A stretch of 64,000 nt of DNA from Hamiltosporidium tvaerminnensis (GCA_022605425.2 CM061255.1:1-64000); one strand, 5' to 3'. Shown: positions 12,701-25,227, counted from the first letter of the stretch. Notes: generated by a model from the sequence alone, not told the origin. Translations and numbers: made by a program.

Positions 12701-13052
12701 CTATTTAAAAGGGGGATTAGTATACAGTAGAATAATTCAAATATGTTGTAAATTACTTCTTTTCATTTGAAACTGAATAATTAAACTTGAATGTTTTTAA
12801 AGTGTTTAAACTCTGTTTTTTAATTTAGTAATATTAAAAAAGTAATAGATTGTTCAATATGTCTTTCAATTACTGAACCATATTCTTTTTAAATTATATA
12901 AAGTATATTTTGGTTTTTTATCTGAAAATTAAATTTGAATTTATTTTGGTATATTTCTTTGTTTGTTTAAAAAATCTTGAGTTTTTGTGATTCTAATCTT
13001 TTACAAAAGATATCACAACAGTGGGATCTACAACTGAAAACTAAAGAAATTT
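9701..13052. other. Intergenic, nothing firm
   Basis: Over 3 kb of AT-rich sequence without a convincing open frame on either strand. The 5' part of the R2-like relic would lie at its left side but I cannot read it. A small GC-richer patch at about 10990-11090 contains TAACCCTGTTTTAGG, similar to the end of the interspersed repeat at 29085; this is too short to call. Confidence 0.45.
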
Positions 13053-13990
13053 TTGGGATTAATTAAATTAGCTATAATAGAAAGAAGCTGCCACAACTAT
13101 ACGAATCATGGCGAAACTTATATTCAAATACAAAATTTTAGTGGTTTATATATATTTGTGATTATAGAAGGCAGCAGATTAATTTTGACAGGTAGTTCTA
13201 TTGAAAAGGTACAAAGCAAACCTATATCAAGAGTTGAAAAACTTTGTCCCTTGAGATCAAACATTTTAAAAACATTTTCTGAGAGTAATAAACTTGCAAC
13301 GTCACTAATACAGTAGCAAATAGGAATATACAACTCGAACCTACGGAATTCACTTTTTGTCGATAAAGTTTGTCCGATATTAGTAAATAAATAAGGTACA
13401 CCACATAGCAGGTTAGGAAGTGCTTCGTACTTCTTATATATGAAATTTAAAAAAAATATCTGCACCATTTTTAATCGCAGAGTAAAAAAATCTCTATACA
13501 ACTCTTGGATTTCTGGACAAATTTTACCAAATATCAACGCATGTGTCGCAATTCCCAAAATGTAAAATTATTAAAAATTTCTTTTTGGATTAATGCAAAG
13601 ATTTTTCATATTAAAATATTAGCTTAAAATGCGTCTTTTGGAGGTACTCGATCAGCTATTAATATAACCAAACAAGAAAACAGAAAACTCGTTCAAAGTT
13701 ATTAGTCTAGAAAACTAAGCATAAGGTTGTTATTGAGTTTTCAAAATCGGTAAATAATGAGGATTAGATCACGCGATGAACGGGGTTCTATTGCATTCGC
13801 AATAAAAATGTATTCTGAGAAACATAAAGTATGTTTTAGCACTTTTATAATTCACATAAAAAATAGCTTTATTTGCCGTTCATTAAGAAACTACTTTGGA
13901 TTTACTACAACAGATGATATAATGGATGGATTTATGCCTACATTTCTCCTCTTGGATGGATATAAATTCAAATATAGAAAAAAGAATTAG
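13053..13990 (+). pseudogene. Unidentified coding relic, likely mobile-element derived
   Basis: I do not recognise the protein. One plus-strand frame is open from 13053 (TTG) to 13316, then continues to about 13560 with just two in-frame stops. Another frame is open at 13757-13990 (ATG start, 77 codons). The opposite strand is also open over 13124-13558 (144 codons from a TTG), so the coding strand is not certain. Stop-free stretches this long are not expected by chance at this base composition, and the patch is GC-richer than its flanks. Plus-strand residues include HNYTNHGETYIQI and PISRVEKLCPL. A decayed transposase or another multicopy gene is the most likely explanation. Strand and identity are inference. 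Confidence 0.35.
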
Positions 13991-14900
13991 ATATAATCAG
14001 TTCACGAACATTTTGATTTTCATTGAGCGGAAATATGTGTAGACACTAGCAAAAAAACTGATTTCAAAATTTAGGATAATGGATTGGGATAATGTTCGAA
14101 TATGAGAACAATAAATTTATACTGATTCGGATATAATTGCTTCATAATATCCGCTTTAAATTGATAAAACTGTGAATCTAAAGGTATATGTTCTATTAAA
14201 GAATGGAAATAGATTAATTTGTTAGTGTAGAGACAATTCTATTTTCAATAACCATGTAAAGTATTGTAGTTAAAATACTCTAATCTACTTTATAAATTTT
14301 AAATATCCGTAAAAATGGATAAAAATCGGGATTTTGGTGGTCAAACTACATTCGAACCTGTTTCTTTTGCAAAAAAAAAGATGCTTATATTCAGACCAAC
14401 TGCCTAGTAAGATTTAAATTGTAAACAGGTGATAAAAAATAATATGTAATACATGGGTAACTAATACATATAAAAGATAAAAAAAGGACAAGAAATCTCA
14501 TGCAAAACATGTCTTTAAATAATTTCCTGTTTGTTTTTAGTATATAGTTTATTTATATGTACCGTAAATTAAATTAACGAACATTCGACTCAAGAAATTG
14601 GATTAGATAGGTGTGGCGATATATAAAATGTACAAGACTAGAAATAATGTATTGGAACATAAAATTTAAAGTACAAACTCAAATATTATTTTATTTTATA
14701 AATTCTGAATCACTTTGCAATCAAAACCGATTTTTATTTAAATCTTTAAGAATTTTATCTTTTTATTGATATATTTATTTTTCATAAGATATTCTATTTT
14801 CTATGATAAAATATTCTTTAAACAATTTAATCAATTATTAATTAATTTAATTTGTTTTTGTTAATATAAATATATTATATTTGCAGTTACCCATAAGAAT
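13991..14900. other. Intergenic upstream of LRR gene
   Basis: AT-rich, no gene seen. The sequence GTTACCCATAAGAAT directly precedes the ATG at 14901 and supplies the CCC element seen before many microsporidian starts. Confidence 0.5.
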
Positions 14901-17900
14901 ATGTTTTTGTATATTTTTGTATACATTGTTATTGCAAGTTGTATTAAAGTACTTTTTAGAGCCAAAAATCAAAATGAAACCGATCCTTCTGTATTTAGAT
15001 TCGTGAATAGCTTATATGGAATTTTTGATGAGAATAACTCGTTCGTAGATATTTCTTCGGATTATACCTTGGATAGCAATGTTATGATATTGGATTCGCT
15101 AAATCCAAAAGCGAATCATTATGTTTTGCTTGAATACATGTTTTTCGATATGACAAAAATTGAAAGCAATTTAATGACTTTTTTGTTCTATTATAAAGAT
15201 AATTTTAAAGATTACATATATTTGGGTGAAATTATCTCCATGGATAATTTTATATTTTTATTGTATCTGTTAAATTTAAGCTTTGTGTATTCTTTCGAGT
15301 ATGATTCAAACACATTCTTTGAAATTTTAAATGCAATAGAATATTTGGATTTATTTGGTAATTCACGAAAAATTATTATAAATAATCTAATAAAATATTT
15401 TTTGTTGGCTGACAAATCTATGGAAATACTTTTTACTGAAAATTATATATCGCCGCAATTTATACCGAATATTTCTAATATTTATAATGAAATATTACTT
15501 GAAGGAATCAATTTATTTAATGGTAAATGTATTTTTAGGAATAGTAGCCTATTTATATTGCATGAAAAAGAAAATATAGATGATAAAAGTCTCTTACAGA
15601 CCGAAGGTGTTCATATTTTTCCATGTATGCTTAAACTAAATGTCCTAAATAAATTTCGAATGTATTTTTTTAGTTTAATTGGATTCTACATGAAAATGTC
15701 AGATTATGCTGTTTTGAATTTATCAGAAATCGATTTTTTAACTGAAAATGATACAAAAATAATTTCTTGTTTTTCCAATGTTACAGAAATCACGCTGAGT
15801 AGCTGTTTCATCAAAAATTCATTTATAAAAATTATTCCACATTCTATATTATGTCTATCGCTTGATATTTTGAAGTTTTCAAATATCCTGTTTGATTCAA
15901 AAACTTTCTCAGAAATATTAAATTTTAGATTGAAAAAAATCAGTCTAGATACGTGCAAAATTACGGATGGAAATTTTTTTACAGATTTAAATCTTAAGGA
16001 ATCTTCAAAAAGCCTTAATTCATTGATTTTAACTAGAATATTACTTAAACAACATGATGTGGAACAAATATCTGGTTTGGGAAATCTTTCCGAACTATCT
16101 ATTAACAATTCTTCAATATGTTCAACATTATTTGAATACTTATGTAAAAACGAGACCAGTAAACTAAAAACTTTAAGATTTTTTTCAAATATCTATTCAT
16201 TTCTTGATATAAAATTTGTGTTTAATCTAACAAAATTAGAGGAAATCGATTTTTCTCGGAATAAATTTTTTTATTCCCCTTTTAAATGTAACTTATCAAG
16301 CGAATTCAAAAACCTAGAACAATTAAAAATATTAAGATTGTGCGATGTATATGAATTTAACAGAAAAAACATATGTGGGATTATTTGTTTAAAGAATTTA
16401 AAAGAGCTTATTATATCAAAAAATAATTTTATTGACAAATATTTTCTAAATTTTCAAGGAACACTTAAATTAGAAGTTTTCAAATGCCAAAACGTTCGAC
16501 TTCTTTCGATGGATTTGGATTTCTTTTCGTGTCATTTAGATTTACATTTTTTAAATTTAAAAGATAATGATATAAATTCAAGTAACTTACACTATATTTT
16601 TAAATTTAAAAATCTTTATAAGTTAAATCTCTCGATGAATAAGTGTATATCAGAGGATAACTTAGCTGATTTTGATTTAAGAAGAATCCAAGAATTGAAA
16701 CTCAATCATTGTTTGATTAATGGATCTCTTTCGGTTTGTAAAATAAATATTGATGTTCTGGAGAATTTATCGTTCCTATCACTTTCTGGAAACACACTTA
16801 ATATTTCGGATATTTTATATATCTTCAATTTGAAAAATTTAATAAGTTTAAACATAAGTCAATGCAATATAAAAAAGGGGTATATTCCATCTACAGAAAA
16901 TTCTCAAATTCAAAATTTAGATCTAACAGGAAATATACTAAATGAAAACGATCTTCTAGCACTTTTTAAAATTAAAAAATTAAAGACTCTAAATATATCT
17001 CGATGTAGTTTAACTAAAAACACATTAAAACTCTTAAATAAAATTTCAAAAGATTCAAATATCGAGGTTCTAGATATTTTACACAATAGATTAAGCAAAC
17101 GAGATATAAATTTTATTTCAAACTTGAAAAAACTAAATAAATTAAACGTAAGTTCCTGTTTCTTGGAAAAAAGTTCTTTAAGTAATCTAAAAAATCTTTC
17201 CAAGTACAAAAATCTCGAAACATTAGATATTTCAAGTAATAATATTTCTACTGAAGATATTTCTTCAATATTAAGGATATTATCTTTAAAAGAACTATTT
17301 ATGAATAGATGTTCCGGACACATTTTAAAAATAAATACGCCTAGTTTATATAATTTAAGTAGGATTAAGAAACTTGATCTCCAAGAAAACGATTTGAGTT
17401 TTGCAGATTTAGATTTTATTGTTAAGTTGGAATATTTGGAGGTATTGAACTTACGAAACTGTAAGATTGGGCTTAATGGACTGGTAATCTTTTCAAATGC
17501 AAAATCGCACTTATCACTATTAGAATTAAATCTTGGATATAATATATTAAGCGCCAGTGATATTTTGGCTATTAATTGTTTCTCTACGATGAGATTTTTA
17601 GATTTGCGCAACACAAAATTAGAAGAAGGGAAATTTTCATTCCTTCGTTGCGAACAGTTAAAAAAATGTCTTTCTGTCTTAATTTTAGCACAAAATAATC
17701 TCGATTATGAAGATGTTTATAATCTTTCAACATTTGAAAATTTAAGAAAACTCGACTTATCTTATTCAATTAGGAAACCAGGCCTTATATATTTATTTAA
17801 GAATTCATGCATCTCAAAATCTTTAGAGTTTTTAGATTTATCTTTTTGTAAGTTGAATGCAAACGATATACTTGGAATACTCAAATGTAGAAACCTATTA

Positions 17901-18407
17901 TTTTTAATTTTGAAATGCTGTAATTTAAAATATGGTTGTTTTTCTTGTTATGATGAACTTTTTTTAGACTTAAAAATTCAATTATTGTCATTAAAAAGAA
18001 ATAATATTTCTTCAAAAGATCTAAAAAATATTTTTAAGATACCTACGATCAGATTCCTATGTCTTTCACATTGCAATCTTCCAAAAAATGCACTCGATAT
18101 TGCAGAATTTAGTACAAAATATCTAAATATTCTTCACTTAAATGGAAATACTATTTCGAAAAAAGGTTTTGATTTTATTTGTAATTCTTTAAAGCTTAAA
18201 GAACTTTCGGTTTCAATGTGTCGATTTAGGTTTAGATTTCTTAAAAGTTTATTGGATAAACCTATTATGGAAACATTAGAGGTTTTTAAGGCTAATCGTA
18301 ATTTATGCCATTCGGAAGATCTTATAAATTTTTATAGTAGCGCAAATGAAATCGAATACTATTTTATGAAATGCCGCGATGAGTCAGGACAGATAGTTGA
18401 GTTTTAG
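14901..18407 (+). CDS. Secreted leucine-rich-repeat protein, 1168 aa
   Basis: Complete, intact open frame. The ATG at 14901 has CCC about 12 bases upstream. Residues 1-17 (MFLYIFVYIVIASCIKV) form a signal peptide or signal anchor. Residues ~30-260 are a non-repetitive helical region. From ~269 to the C-terminus there are roughly 30 LRRs of about 24-27 residues. Their pattern is LxxLxLSxNxIS followed by xxDIxxIFxLxxL, as in LNISQCNI, LDISSNNIS and LNLGYNIL, often ending each repeat in a Cys-containing variant (SRCSL, SSCFL). LRRs form a curved solenoid that binds proteins. In microsporidia, secreted LRR families cluster near telomeres and are presumed to act at the parasite-host interface. No kinase, TIR or other effector domain and no C-terminal TM segment is visible. 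The N-terminal part around 115-170 has a faint BTB/SKP1-like helical look; this is speculation. Confidence 0.88.
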   Translation: MFLYIFVYIVIASCIKVLFRAKNQNETDPSVFRFVNSLYGIFDENNSFVDISSDYTLDSNVMILDSLNPKANHYVLLEYMFFDMTKIESNLMTFLFYYKDNFKDYIYLGEIISMDNFIFLLYLLNLSFVYSFEYDSNTFFEILNAIEYLDLFGNSRKIIINNLIKYFLLADKSMEILFTENYISPQFIPNISNIYNEILLEGINLFNGKCIFRNSSLFILHEKENIDDKSLLQTEGVHIFPCMLKLNVLNKFRMYFFSLIGFYMKMSDYAVLNLSEIDFLTENDTKIISCFSNVTEITLSSCFIKNSFIKIIPHSILCLSLDILKFSNILFDSKTFSEILNFRLKKISLDTCKITDGNFFTDLNLKESSKSLNSLILTRILLKQHDVEQISGLGNLSELSINNSSICSTLFEYLCKNETSKLKTLRFFSNIYSFLDIKFVFNLTKLEEIDFSRNKFFYSPFKCNLSSEFKNLEQLKILRLCDVYEFNRKNICGIICLKNLKELIISKNNFIDKYFLNFQGTLKLEVFKCQNVRLLSMDLDFFSCHLDLHFLNLKDNDINSSNLHYIFKFKNLYKLNLSMNKCISEDNLADFDLRRIQELKLNHCLINGSLSVCKINIDVLENLSFLSLSGNTLNISDILYIFNLKNLISLNISQCNIKKGYIPSTENSQIQNLDLTGNILNENDLLALFKIKKLKTLNISRCSLTKNTLKLLNKISKDSNIEVLDILHNRLSKRDINFISNLKKLNKLNVSSCFLEKSSLSNLKNLSKYKNLETLDISSNNISTEDISSILRILSLKELFMNRCSGHILKINTPSLYNLSRIKKLDLQENDLSFADLDFIVKLEYLEVLNLRNCKIGLNGLVIFSNAKSHLSLLELNLGYNILSASDILAINCFSTMRFLDLRNTKLEEGKFSFLRCEQLKKCLSVLILAQNNLDYEDVYNLSTFENLRKLDLSYSIRKPGLIYLFKNSCISKSLEFLDLSFCKLNANDILGILKCRNLLFLILKCCNLKYGCFSCYDELFLDLKIQLLSLKRNNISSKDLKNIFKIPTIRFLCLSHCNLPKNALDIAEFSTKYLNILHLNGNTISKKGFDFICNSLKLKELSVSMCRFRFRFLKSLLDKPIMETLEVFKANRNLCHSEDLINFYSSANEIEYYFMKCRDESGQIVEF

Positions 18408-20649
18408 AAACAATAATTCTAATTTATTTTGTTATTATCAATTCCTAATTAAAAACATGTTTATTTGATTTTTAGTTTGATGATAAAAATATTTTTGAAT
18501 TAAAAAAAATATGAGTTCATTTATTGTTAAATGTAATGGCAATTTGATTCGGATTCAACTATATAAACGCTTTTATGTTTTGAAATTGTAAATCGCTGAA
18601 TATATCCATTTAATTAATTTATAAATGGAAAAAAATACTTCGTCTATATTGGATTCCAAATATGGACATATTATGTTCAAAAAAATATTTTTTCTACCAT
18701 TTTAAAAGTCTGATATCATAAACCTAAAATTGTATTTTAAGATAGAATAAAATGCGATTTAAATAAATATTATGATTAAACCGAAAATATATTTTTTTTA
18801 TGATTTAAAATATTGTAATTGGTTGTTTAAAAATTTTTAAAAAAGTTTACCAAGTTTTTGATCAATGTTAATCTAACAAAGAATCTATTATAAATTACAA
18901 AAAAATATGTTGAAAGCTAAATTGACAATTTATCCTCGAAACGCAGAAAAAAATACATTAGAGAAGCCATAAAAATCAGTGTTTTCAGTTTAAAAAATAG
19001 CTATAAAAAAGAACCTATATCTCACGAAATGAGTGAATATTATAATCATTTACAAAGTTTATAGAGTCAAAATATTTGGATATTATGAATTTTCTTACGA
19101 ATTAGTGATTCGAATATTAAAAATAAAATTACAAAATGGAAATTATAGAAAATTATTAAAAACTTGAATATATTAAAATCTGATTGATAAAAAAAATCAA
19201 CTGGAGTATATTAACGATTATTATGCTACCATAATTAATATTAAGCATTTTTTCACACGTATAAAAAACAATATAAATCAGTCTTTTAAAAAGTATATTT
19301 CATAGTTTACAAATTATATAAGTTTACTGGATTTTTTCCTCAGGAAACTACTTCATATAATAATCGTTAGTTATATCTTATAAGAACTTTACTAGATTAA
19401 ATAAGAAATAATACTATCTACCAGTATATATCTTATTTTTTTTACTAGAGATTCACATCAGATGAAAAAATTGTTAATGTTATTTACATCCTTCTAAATA
19501 TGATTTATTTAAATAGATTTGGCTTTGGATAATCATATCTATTTATGTGCAATCAGCCAAGCTAAGCTATACAATTTTGCCAAAAATCGAATTGGATTGA
19601 AAACAGTTTTCAAAAACAAATTCGTTTTTTTTTGCAATAAGATTTTCTAATAACTTTTTTAATGAATTAGCCTAAAAAATATTTACGCTACGATCGAAAC
19701 TTATTAAATAAATTTTTAGAACTATAATTTTGTGAAGCGTTATATAAAAAATCCATGGAACTTTGTATTTTTATTAAATACGTTTTTTTGCTCAAAAAAC
19801 AAAGATTTAATTCTGAAAATTTCTTATAAAATTAACTGTTGACTCGGAATATTACAAAAGGAACGATTTAAAAGAATAATCCTATGCGGTTTTTCTATAA
19901 TTCCATGAATCTTTGTTCAATATATCAAAAAAATTATATACAGGAGCATTTTACGGTCTGGGGCTAATTTTTTGTGAAATATTTTTTTGGTTTCATCACT
20001 TCGCTCTGTTTTAAAAAAAATTGCTTTCCTAACTGTAAAAACGTTTTTTTTATCGGGCTATATTGAAAAAACCAATTTATAGTGTTTAAAACACATGTAT
20101 ATTTGAAAATAAAATGTTTAAAACTTAGGCTATAATTCAGGAAAAGTTTATAAAATATTTTTAAGGCATTAATTATTATACTTAACGTGTAATTTTAAGC
20201 CCAAATAAACAACAATTAAAAATAAAAATATGTATTTTCTCTTTCCTTAAGAAAAATCAACCAATTGGTTTTTAAGTAAAGAGGAGCCAATATCATGAGT
20301 AAAAATATATTCTGTCAAGCAAATATATTTATATTTATTTATCTTTCAAAAAATTTACATATTGTTTTAAAAAATTTTCCAAGTTCGATTTGATTTTTGA
20401 AGAATATAAATTGTTTTATAATAAATGAAATATTCATAAAAATATATGAGTGTATCTATCTTTTACTATAAATTTCACAAATTTTAGCACTCCGACGCAC
20501 TTGCTATTATATTAAAAGAGAGGAAATTTTAAGCTCATTATATTAAAACAACGGATTACGCTTATTATTAATTCAAATAAGAAGTATTTATTGTTTCGAT
20601 TTGTTTTATGCATTAATATTTTTGTCTTTTGTCGGTTTCGATAAGAAAA
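18408..20649. other. Intergenic, nothing recognised
   Basis: 2.2 kb of AT-rich DNA after the LRR gene. No open frame of note on either strand and no tandem repeat seen. Confidence 0.5.
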
Positions 20650-21740
20650 ATTCGAAAAAGATTTTCAAGCAATGAAATGGTCATATAGAGTTGCCCATGT
20701 GAAATTACATGGTAAAAAAATATATTCAAGACACCTGAAGTTTACTCTAATGCTTTATTTATTGCCTTTGCAAAATTGAGTCGTAAAAGAACTATACATT
20801 TTTAAATGGCATATCTTTATGAACCGTTGAAATATAAGATACAGTATAACATCTCTTTATATTTAATCCAGAATTTGGGCTTCTATAGTAGTTTTCATAC
20901 TTTATTTTACCAAAAGTGTCGTTCTGTTACAAAGTGATGACAAATTTAGGTTTCAGAGAAGAAAGATGGATATTAATTTTTAATATTAAAATACGAGCGT
21001 GAATACTCGAAACATCCGCTGAATTACATGATTTAGTCAAGTAATTAGTCCCACTATTTTGATTCAACACGATATTGTCAAATTATGTTATTGATTCGCC
21101 TCGTATTCCATTTAAAATAAAATTTTTGGCACCCATATGTTGCCTGTAGAAGCTATATAGCATTTGCTCTAAACCGATGAGGGTTTGTGATTTATAGGAA
21201 TTTTTGGGAAAATCAATTTAAAAACTAATTCGTCTGTAGTTTATGGCATCTCAGAAATATTTGCTGAGAATGTTAAGCATTGTGTAGATTCGATATTTCT
21301 ATCTTCCCATTCTCAATATGCCGCAATCGTTTTGCGAAACGTTCGGGGGATGTATCATTTTGTCCTCGAATACGCATATTCATTTCAAAAGTTACTTCTT
21401 TTGCATTTTGCGCGAAAAAAAGATGATTCGAGACCTGTTTTTTAGTTTATTGGTCAAGTTTGTAGATTGAATCGCAGATAGAACTTAGTAAAAGTCCCGG
21501 GAAGATAGATTTAAGTTCTTAAAAAAGGCTTTGCTGATTTTATCGGCGCTTCTCTTATATGATTACGCGCTTCCAGTGTTTTGATGGTCATTTATACCCA
21601 TCTTATAAAATACTTTTAGAGGGCTGGAGAACTTTACCCATTCCAATATTTTTGGTAAAATTGCATCTCGGTATCATTGTTTGGCAACTACAATTGCAAT
21701 TTTAACCATTAAATGAGCTTATGATGACCTTCCAAAATTT
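20650..21740 (-). mobile_element. Helitron Rep/helicase relic, helicase C-terminal half
   Basis: The minus strand read across frames gives the PIF1-like helicase of Helitron rolling-circle transposons in correct order. First is CNFTKNIGMGKVL (~21670-21630), the segment ahead of the Walker B region. Next is NMRIRGQNDTSPER plus FAKRLRHIENGK (~21390-21310). Then come DELVFKLIFPKIPINHKP (~21230-21180), NGIRGESIT (~21110), SLCNRTTLLVK (~20945-20910, matching the usual SLCNGTRL), and finally SHGQLY (~20700-20680). Many stops and frameshifts interrupt it, so it cannot be functional. GC reaches about 43 percent at 21301-21360 in a region otherwise near 20 percent. The Rep nuclease (HUH) domain, the Walker A motif and the Helitron ends were not found; they would lie above 21740 on this strand. 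Confidence rests on several motifs in the right order. Confidence 0.7.
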
Positions 21741-24590
21741 TCTGCAATTGTAAAAAAGGGAAAAATGAAAAAACACCGGCTTCTTTATTTTCCTTTATAT
21801 CACCCACTTTTAACATGCAACATCCTATATTATCAACCCGTCAAACTAAATATAAATTTAATACCACAATTTAAATTGCCCACACTCTTATTAACAGGTT
21901 TTTAAAAAAAAATACACTAATCACCCTTTGGTTAATCTACCTTGATAATGAAAACCATATCCTTTATTTAGTGTCATCAAACACACATACACACAAATGC
22001 AGATACATATATACAAATATTCATTTTTATTTATATAGATAATGTAAACATTTTTCTCAAATGCAAATTAAAGATGTATGTATTTTACATTTAGAACCTA
22101 GTTTTCCATCAATTACATAAAAAAAAGACATTAAATTTGAAAAAAACTCAATTTTGTTCATTTGAACGATCAGTTTCGGCTTTTAATTTTGAAGGAAAGT
22201 TCTTATTTTAATTTTTCTTGTAAACGGTATATACTAGCTTAAAATATTTTTTTTGTTAATTTTGAGGGTAAAATACGTCTTTGTACAAAAAAATATCTGA
22301 AAATTATTATAAAGTTAGAAGATACTAAATAACTACTTCTAGACTTTGGGGTTTTGCAATCGAATTTTATTTGAATTTAAGTCATTTATCGCCATAATCT
22401 GTAAATTTATAATGTTAAGATGTATAAACATTTTTTTGTTTGGATATACTATGACGTTAAAAAAATTGCTTTAAGGAAATATCTGCCAAACTATCAACGA
22501 AAAATAAAGATATCCAATACCAATTCATAGTCAAAACACTAAAAATTTCTTGATATTTTGCACTATTGCTATCTAATTCAGAAACCCTGTATAAGCTTTA
22601 CCTTTCAATAAGAACCAAAGCAAAAACCCATACTTTACTTCTGATTTTTATACTTTTTTGTTGCAAATTTATAAAATTAGACAATTTTTTGGCAGAAAAA
22701 ATTATAAAAAGTCTTGTGTATGTACTTTTAGAAATATAATTTGAACTAAATCGCTACATTTAAGATTGCTTCGAAAATAAATTTTGAAATTTTTAGAGAA
22801 TTTTTTTATACATTTTTATAGTAAAAGGTACATAATTCTCTAAAAGAAAACACCTATTCATACATATATTGCAAATAAATTCGCTACATACGTTTCGAAA
22901 AAAAGTTTCTTCTAAAACAGAAATAATTTAATAAATTATGAAATAGCAATAGTATATATGTATTTATTATAGATTTAACATAACATTATACTTATTCTAT
23001 TTTGTTTTTAAGGGGAAACTGTAATAGAATTTGTTATATACATTCTAGATTACCTGATTTATTCACTTTTGATTTAAAATTTTTGAAAATATATTTAAAT
23101 CTCTTAAACTAGATTTTTGCAACAGATATAATGTTTTAAACTTTAAAAGTAGATGTGTTTTTTACGACCTGAATAAAAATTATCAAAAAAACTATGAATT
23201 ATGCATAAATTACGCTTTGGAGTATTGAACGCAAAATTTTCATGTTTTTTAGTATCTTAAATACCAAATGATAAAATAAAAATTTAAAATACTCTATAAT
23301 AGTATGATATGGTTTTACTGCAAACCCATATAGCTTTAACCTGAATATACGTTTTTTTTGGAAAATTTCAAATCAATTTTTCTTTATTTTTTTATTTGCA
23401 TACACTTGCTACATTAAAGGAAATGTTTATTTAGATGGATTTATAATTCTATTTTAATATTCAATTTATAATTTAAAGAAGCTCATCTCATAATAGACTA
23501 ATTTATTGTAATACATACTGGTATGTGGGTACCGTTTCAAATCCTACGCAAAATATTAACATCTGGTTTTTAATTATCTGATCATAAATATTATTTTCTT
23601 CTAACTCTGTGATGATTATTTAAATAGCTTAATATTATCAAAATTTTGAATTTTATCTTTTTATTTTTGATACCTTGAATTTATTATAAATGGAATTATA
23701 TAAATTAAATTTTTACGTTTGTATTGCAAATAAGTTTCGTTACTAAAATATTCTGAATATCTAAAAGATTGTAGATTTTATATAATCGTTTAAATTATCT
23801 GAACATTTTTATAAATTCTTATAGGTTGAATGTTAAAAACAAACATGTTTTCTTTTATTATATAAAATTTTTTTTTATAAACATTGAATTAAGTAAGCTT
23901 CTTCTTAACGAACAGTAAAATTCGACATTTTAAAGCGATTATAATCTTGAAAACAGAGGTTATTTATATACAGTAAATTCAAACATTATTAAAATATATT
24001 TTATCCATATTTCTAAAAATTAATAATTTATCCCAATGTTGTATATCATCAAAATCAATGGTATTAAAATATATAGAAGTAGTTATATGTGCTTAATTTT
24101 CTTTGGCTGATTATTACTATTATTTTGAATATAATCTTGGTTTTCTACATAATATAAGGCTAAGGCAAGCCATGATCGCTATTGTGTATTTTAGTTTCAC
24201 ATTTTGTAATACAAATGTGGCATTATTTATTTTTACTTTAACTCATCATTATTTTCCCTAGACAATGAAATTACTTAAAATTTATTGTGGTGTTAATATT
24301 ATTTATTGATTCCTTATTCATAAAAACTTGTTTAATTGTATATCATGAATACTTGTTTATTGGTTTATTGGTTTATTTTTGGTGCCGTTATTCTTGCAAA
24401 AAAATTGAGAAAACGAATATTTTCTTTTACCATAAGCTTAATTGTAATTTTTGTTCGCAATTTTATTTGAATGATTGGGAAACAACTCATTATACTTTAT
24501 TATTTTTTTTAATATATCCTAATTGCTTAATTCCAGGTAAAATGTAATAGTATTTTCTAAGAGAAAGATAATCTTTAACTTGTATTTTGG
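21741..24590. other. Intergenic, nothing firm
   Basis: AT-rich. It may contain the unreadable N-terminal part of the Helitron next to 21740. A short CA-rich tract lies at 21980-22010. A GTG-started 86-codon hydrophobic frame at 24287-24547 (+) may be a worn part of the pseudogene that follows, but I cannot show it. Confidence 0.4.
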
Positions 24591-25227
24591 ATTCAATTAT
24601 AGATTATTCGTTTAGTAAAAACACGGAAAATATTTATTATTGCGGCGAACAGATTTTGAATAAAAACTCTAAAAATGAAATCAGTCGAGTTTTCGTTGAA
24701 GCAAAAAAATATTTAATATACTCGAAAAATCCATGACTTTTAATGCTCGTCTTATAGATGATAGGCAAAATAATTGTCTACTTATAGAAAATTGTTGTTT
24801 ATAGGAATTAAAAACAAAAAATATAAAAAATGTCTGAAAATAATTTGTAACAGAAACTTATCTATGCAGTTGTGTCAGTTAGAAAGAGAAATTTATCTAT
24901 GAATATGAATAACTTTCAATCCGAGATTTATCATGCAATTGAGTTTATTGGAATTATTTTTTTTATCAAAATAAACTATATTGCAAATTTTAGCTCGATA
25001 AATTATGTTTTTTATAAATGCATTTATTTTGACTGAATGAAAAGTTGAAGATTAACACTTATGATGATTTTGAATTAATTATAAGCAAAAACTTCATTGT
25101 TAGCTCTGCCTTCTTTTTAAAAATAATTCAGCGAAAAAAAATATTATCCTACGATACAAATTATAAAGACTTTATAATTACTGGTGTATTATATCCTCAA
25201 AAAAATTATTCTGCATTGATATTTTAA
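24591..25227 (+). pseudogene. Unknown pseudogene with several frameshifts
   Basis: Four coding-like segments follow one another on the plus strand in changing frames. They are 24591-24737 (DYSFSKNTENIYYCGEQ...), ~24733-24804 (MTFNARLIDDRQNNCL...), ~24840-25036 (ICNRNLSMQLCQLERE, then MNMNNFQSEIYHAIEF), and 25045-25227 (TYDDFELIISKNF, ending NYSALIF). Each has a mixed, protein-like composition unlike the Phe/Lys/Asn noise of random AT-rich frames. Joined they would span about 200 residues. I do not recognise the family. It lies tail to tail with the pseudogene at 25337-27075. Probably a dead lineage-specific subtelomeric gene. Confidence 0.4.

Noticed and set aside
16910-17614. 234-codon minus-strand frame inside the LRR gene
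   Set aside because: Mirror of the LRR coding frame; the LRR pattern is on the plus strand.
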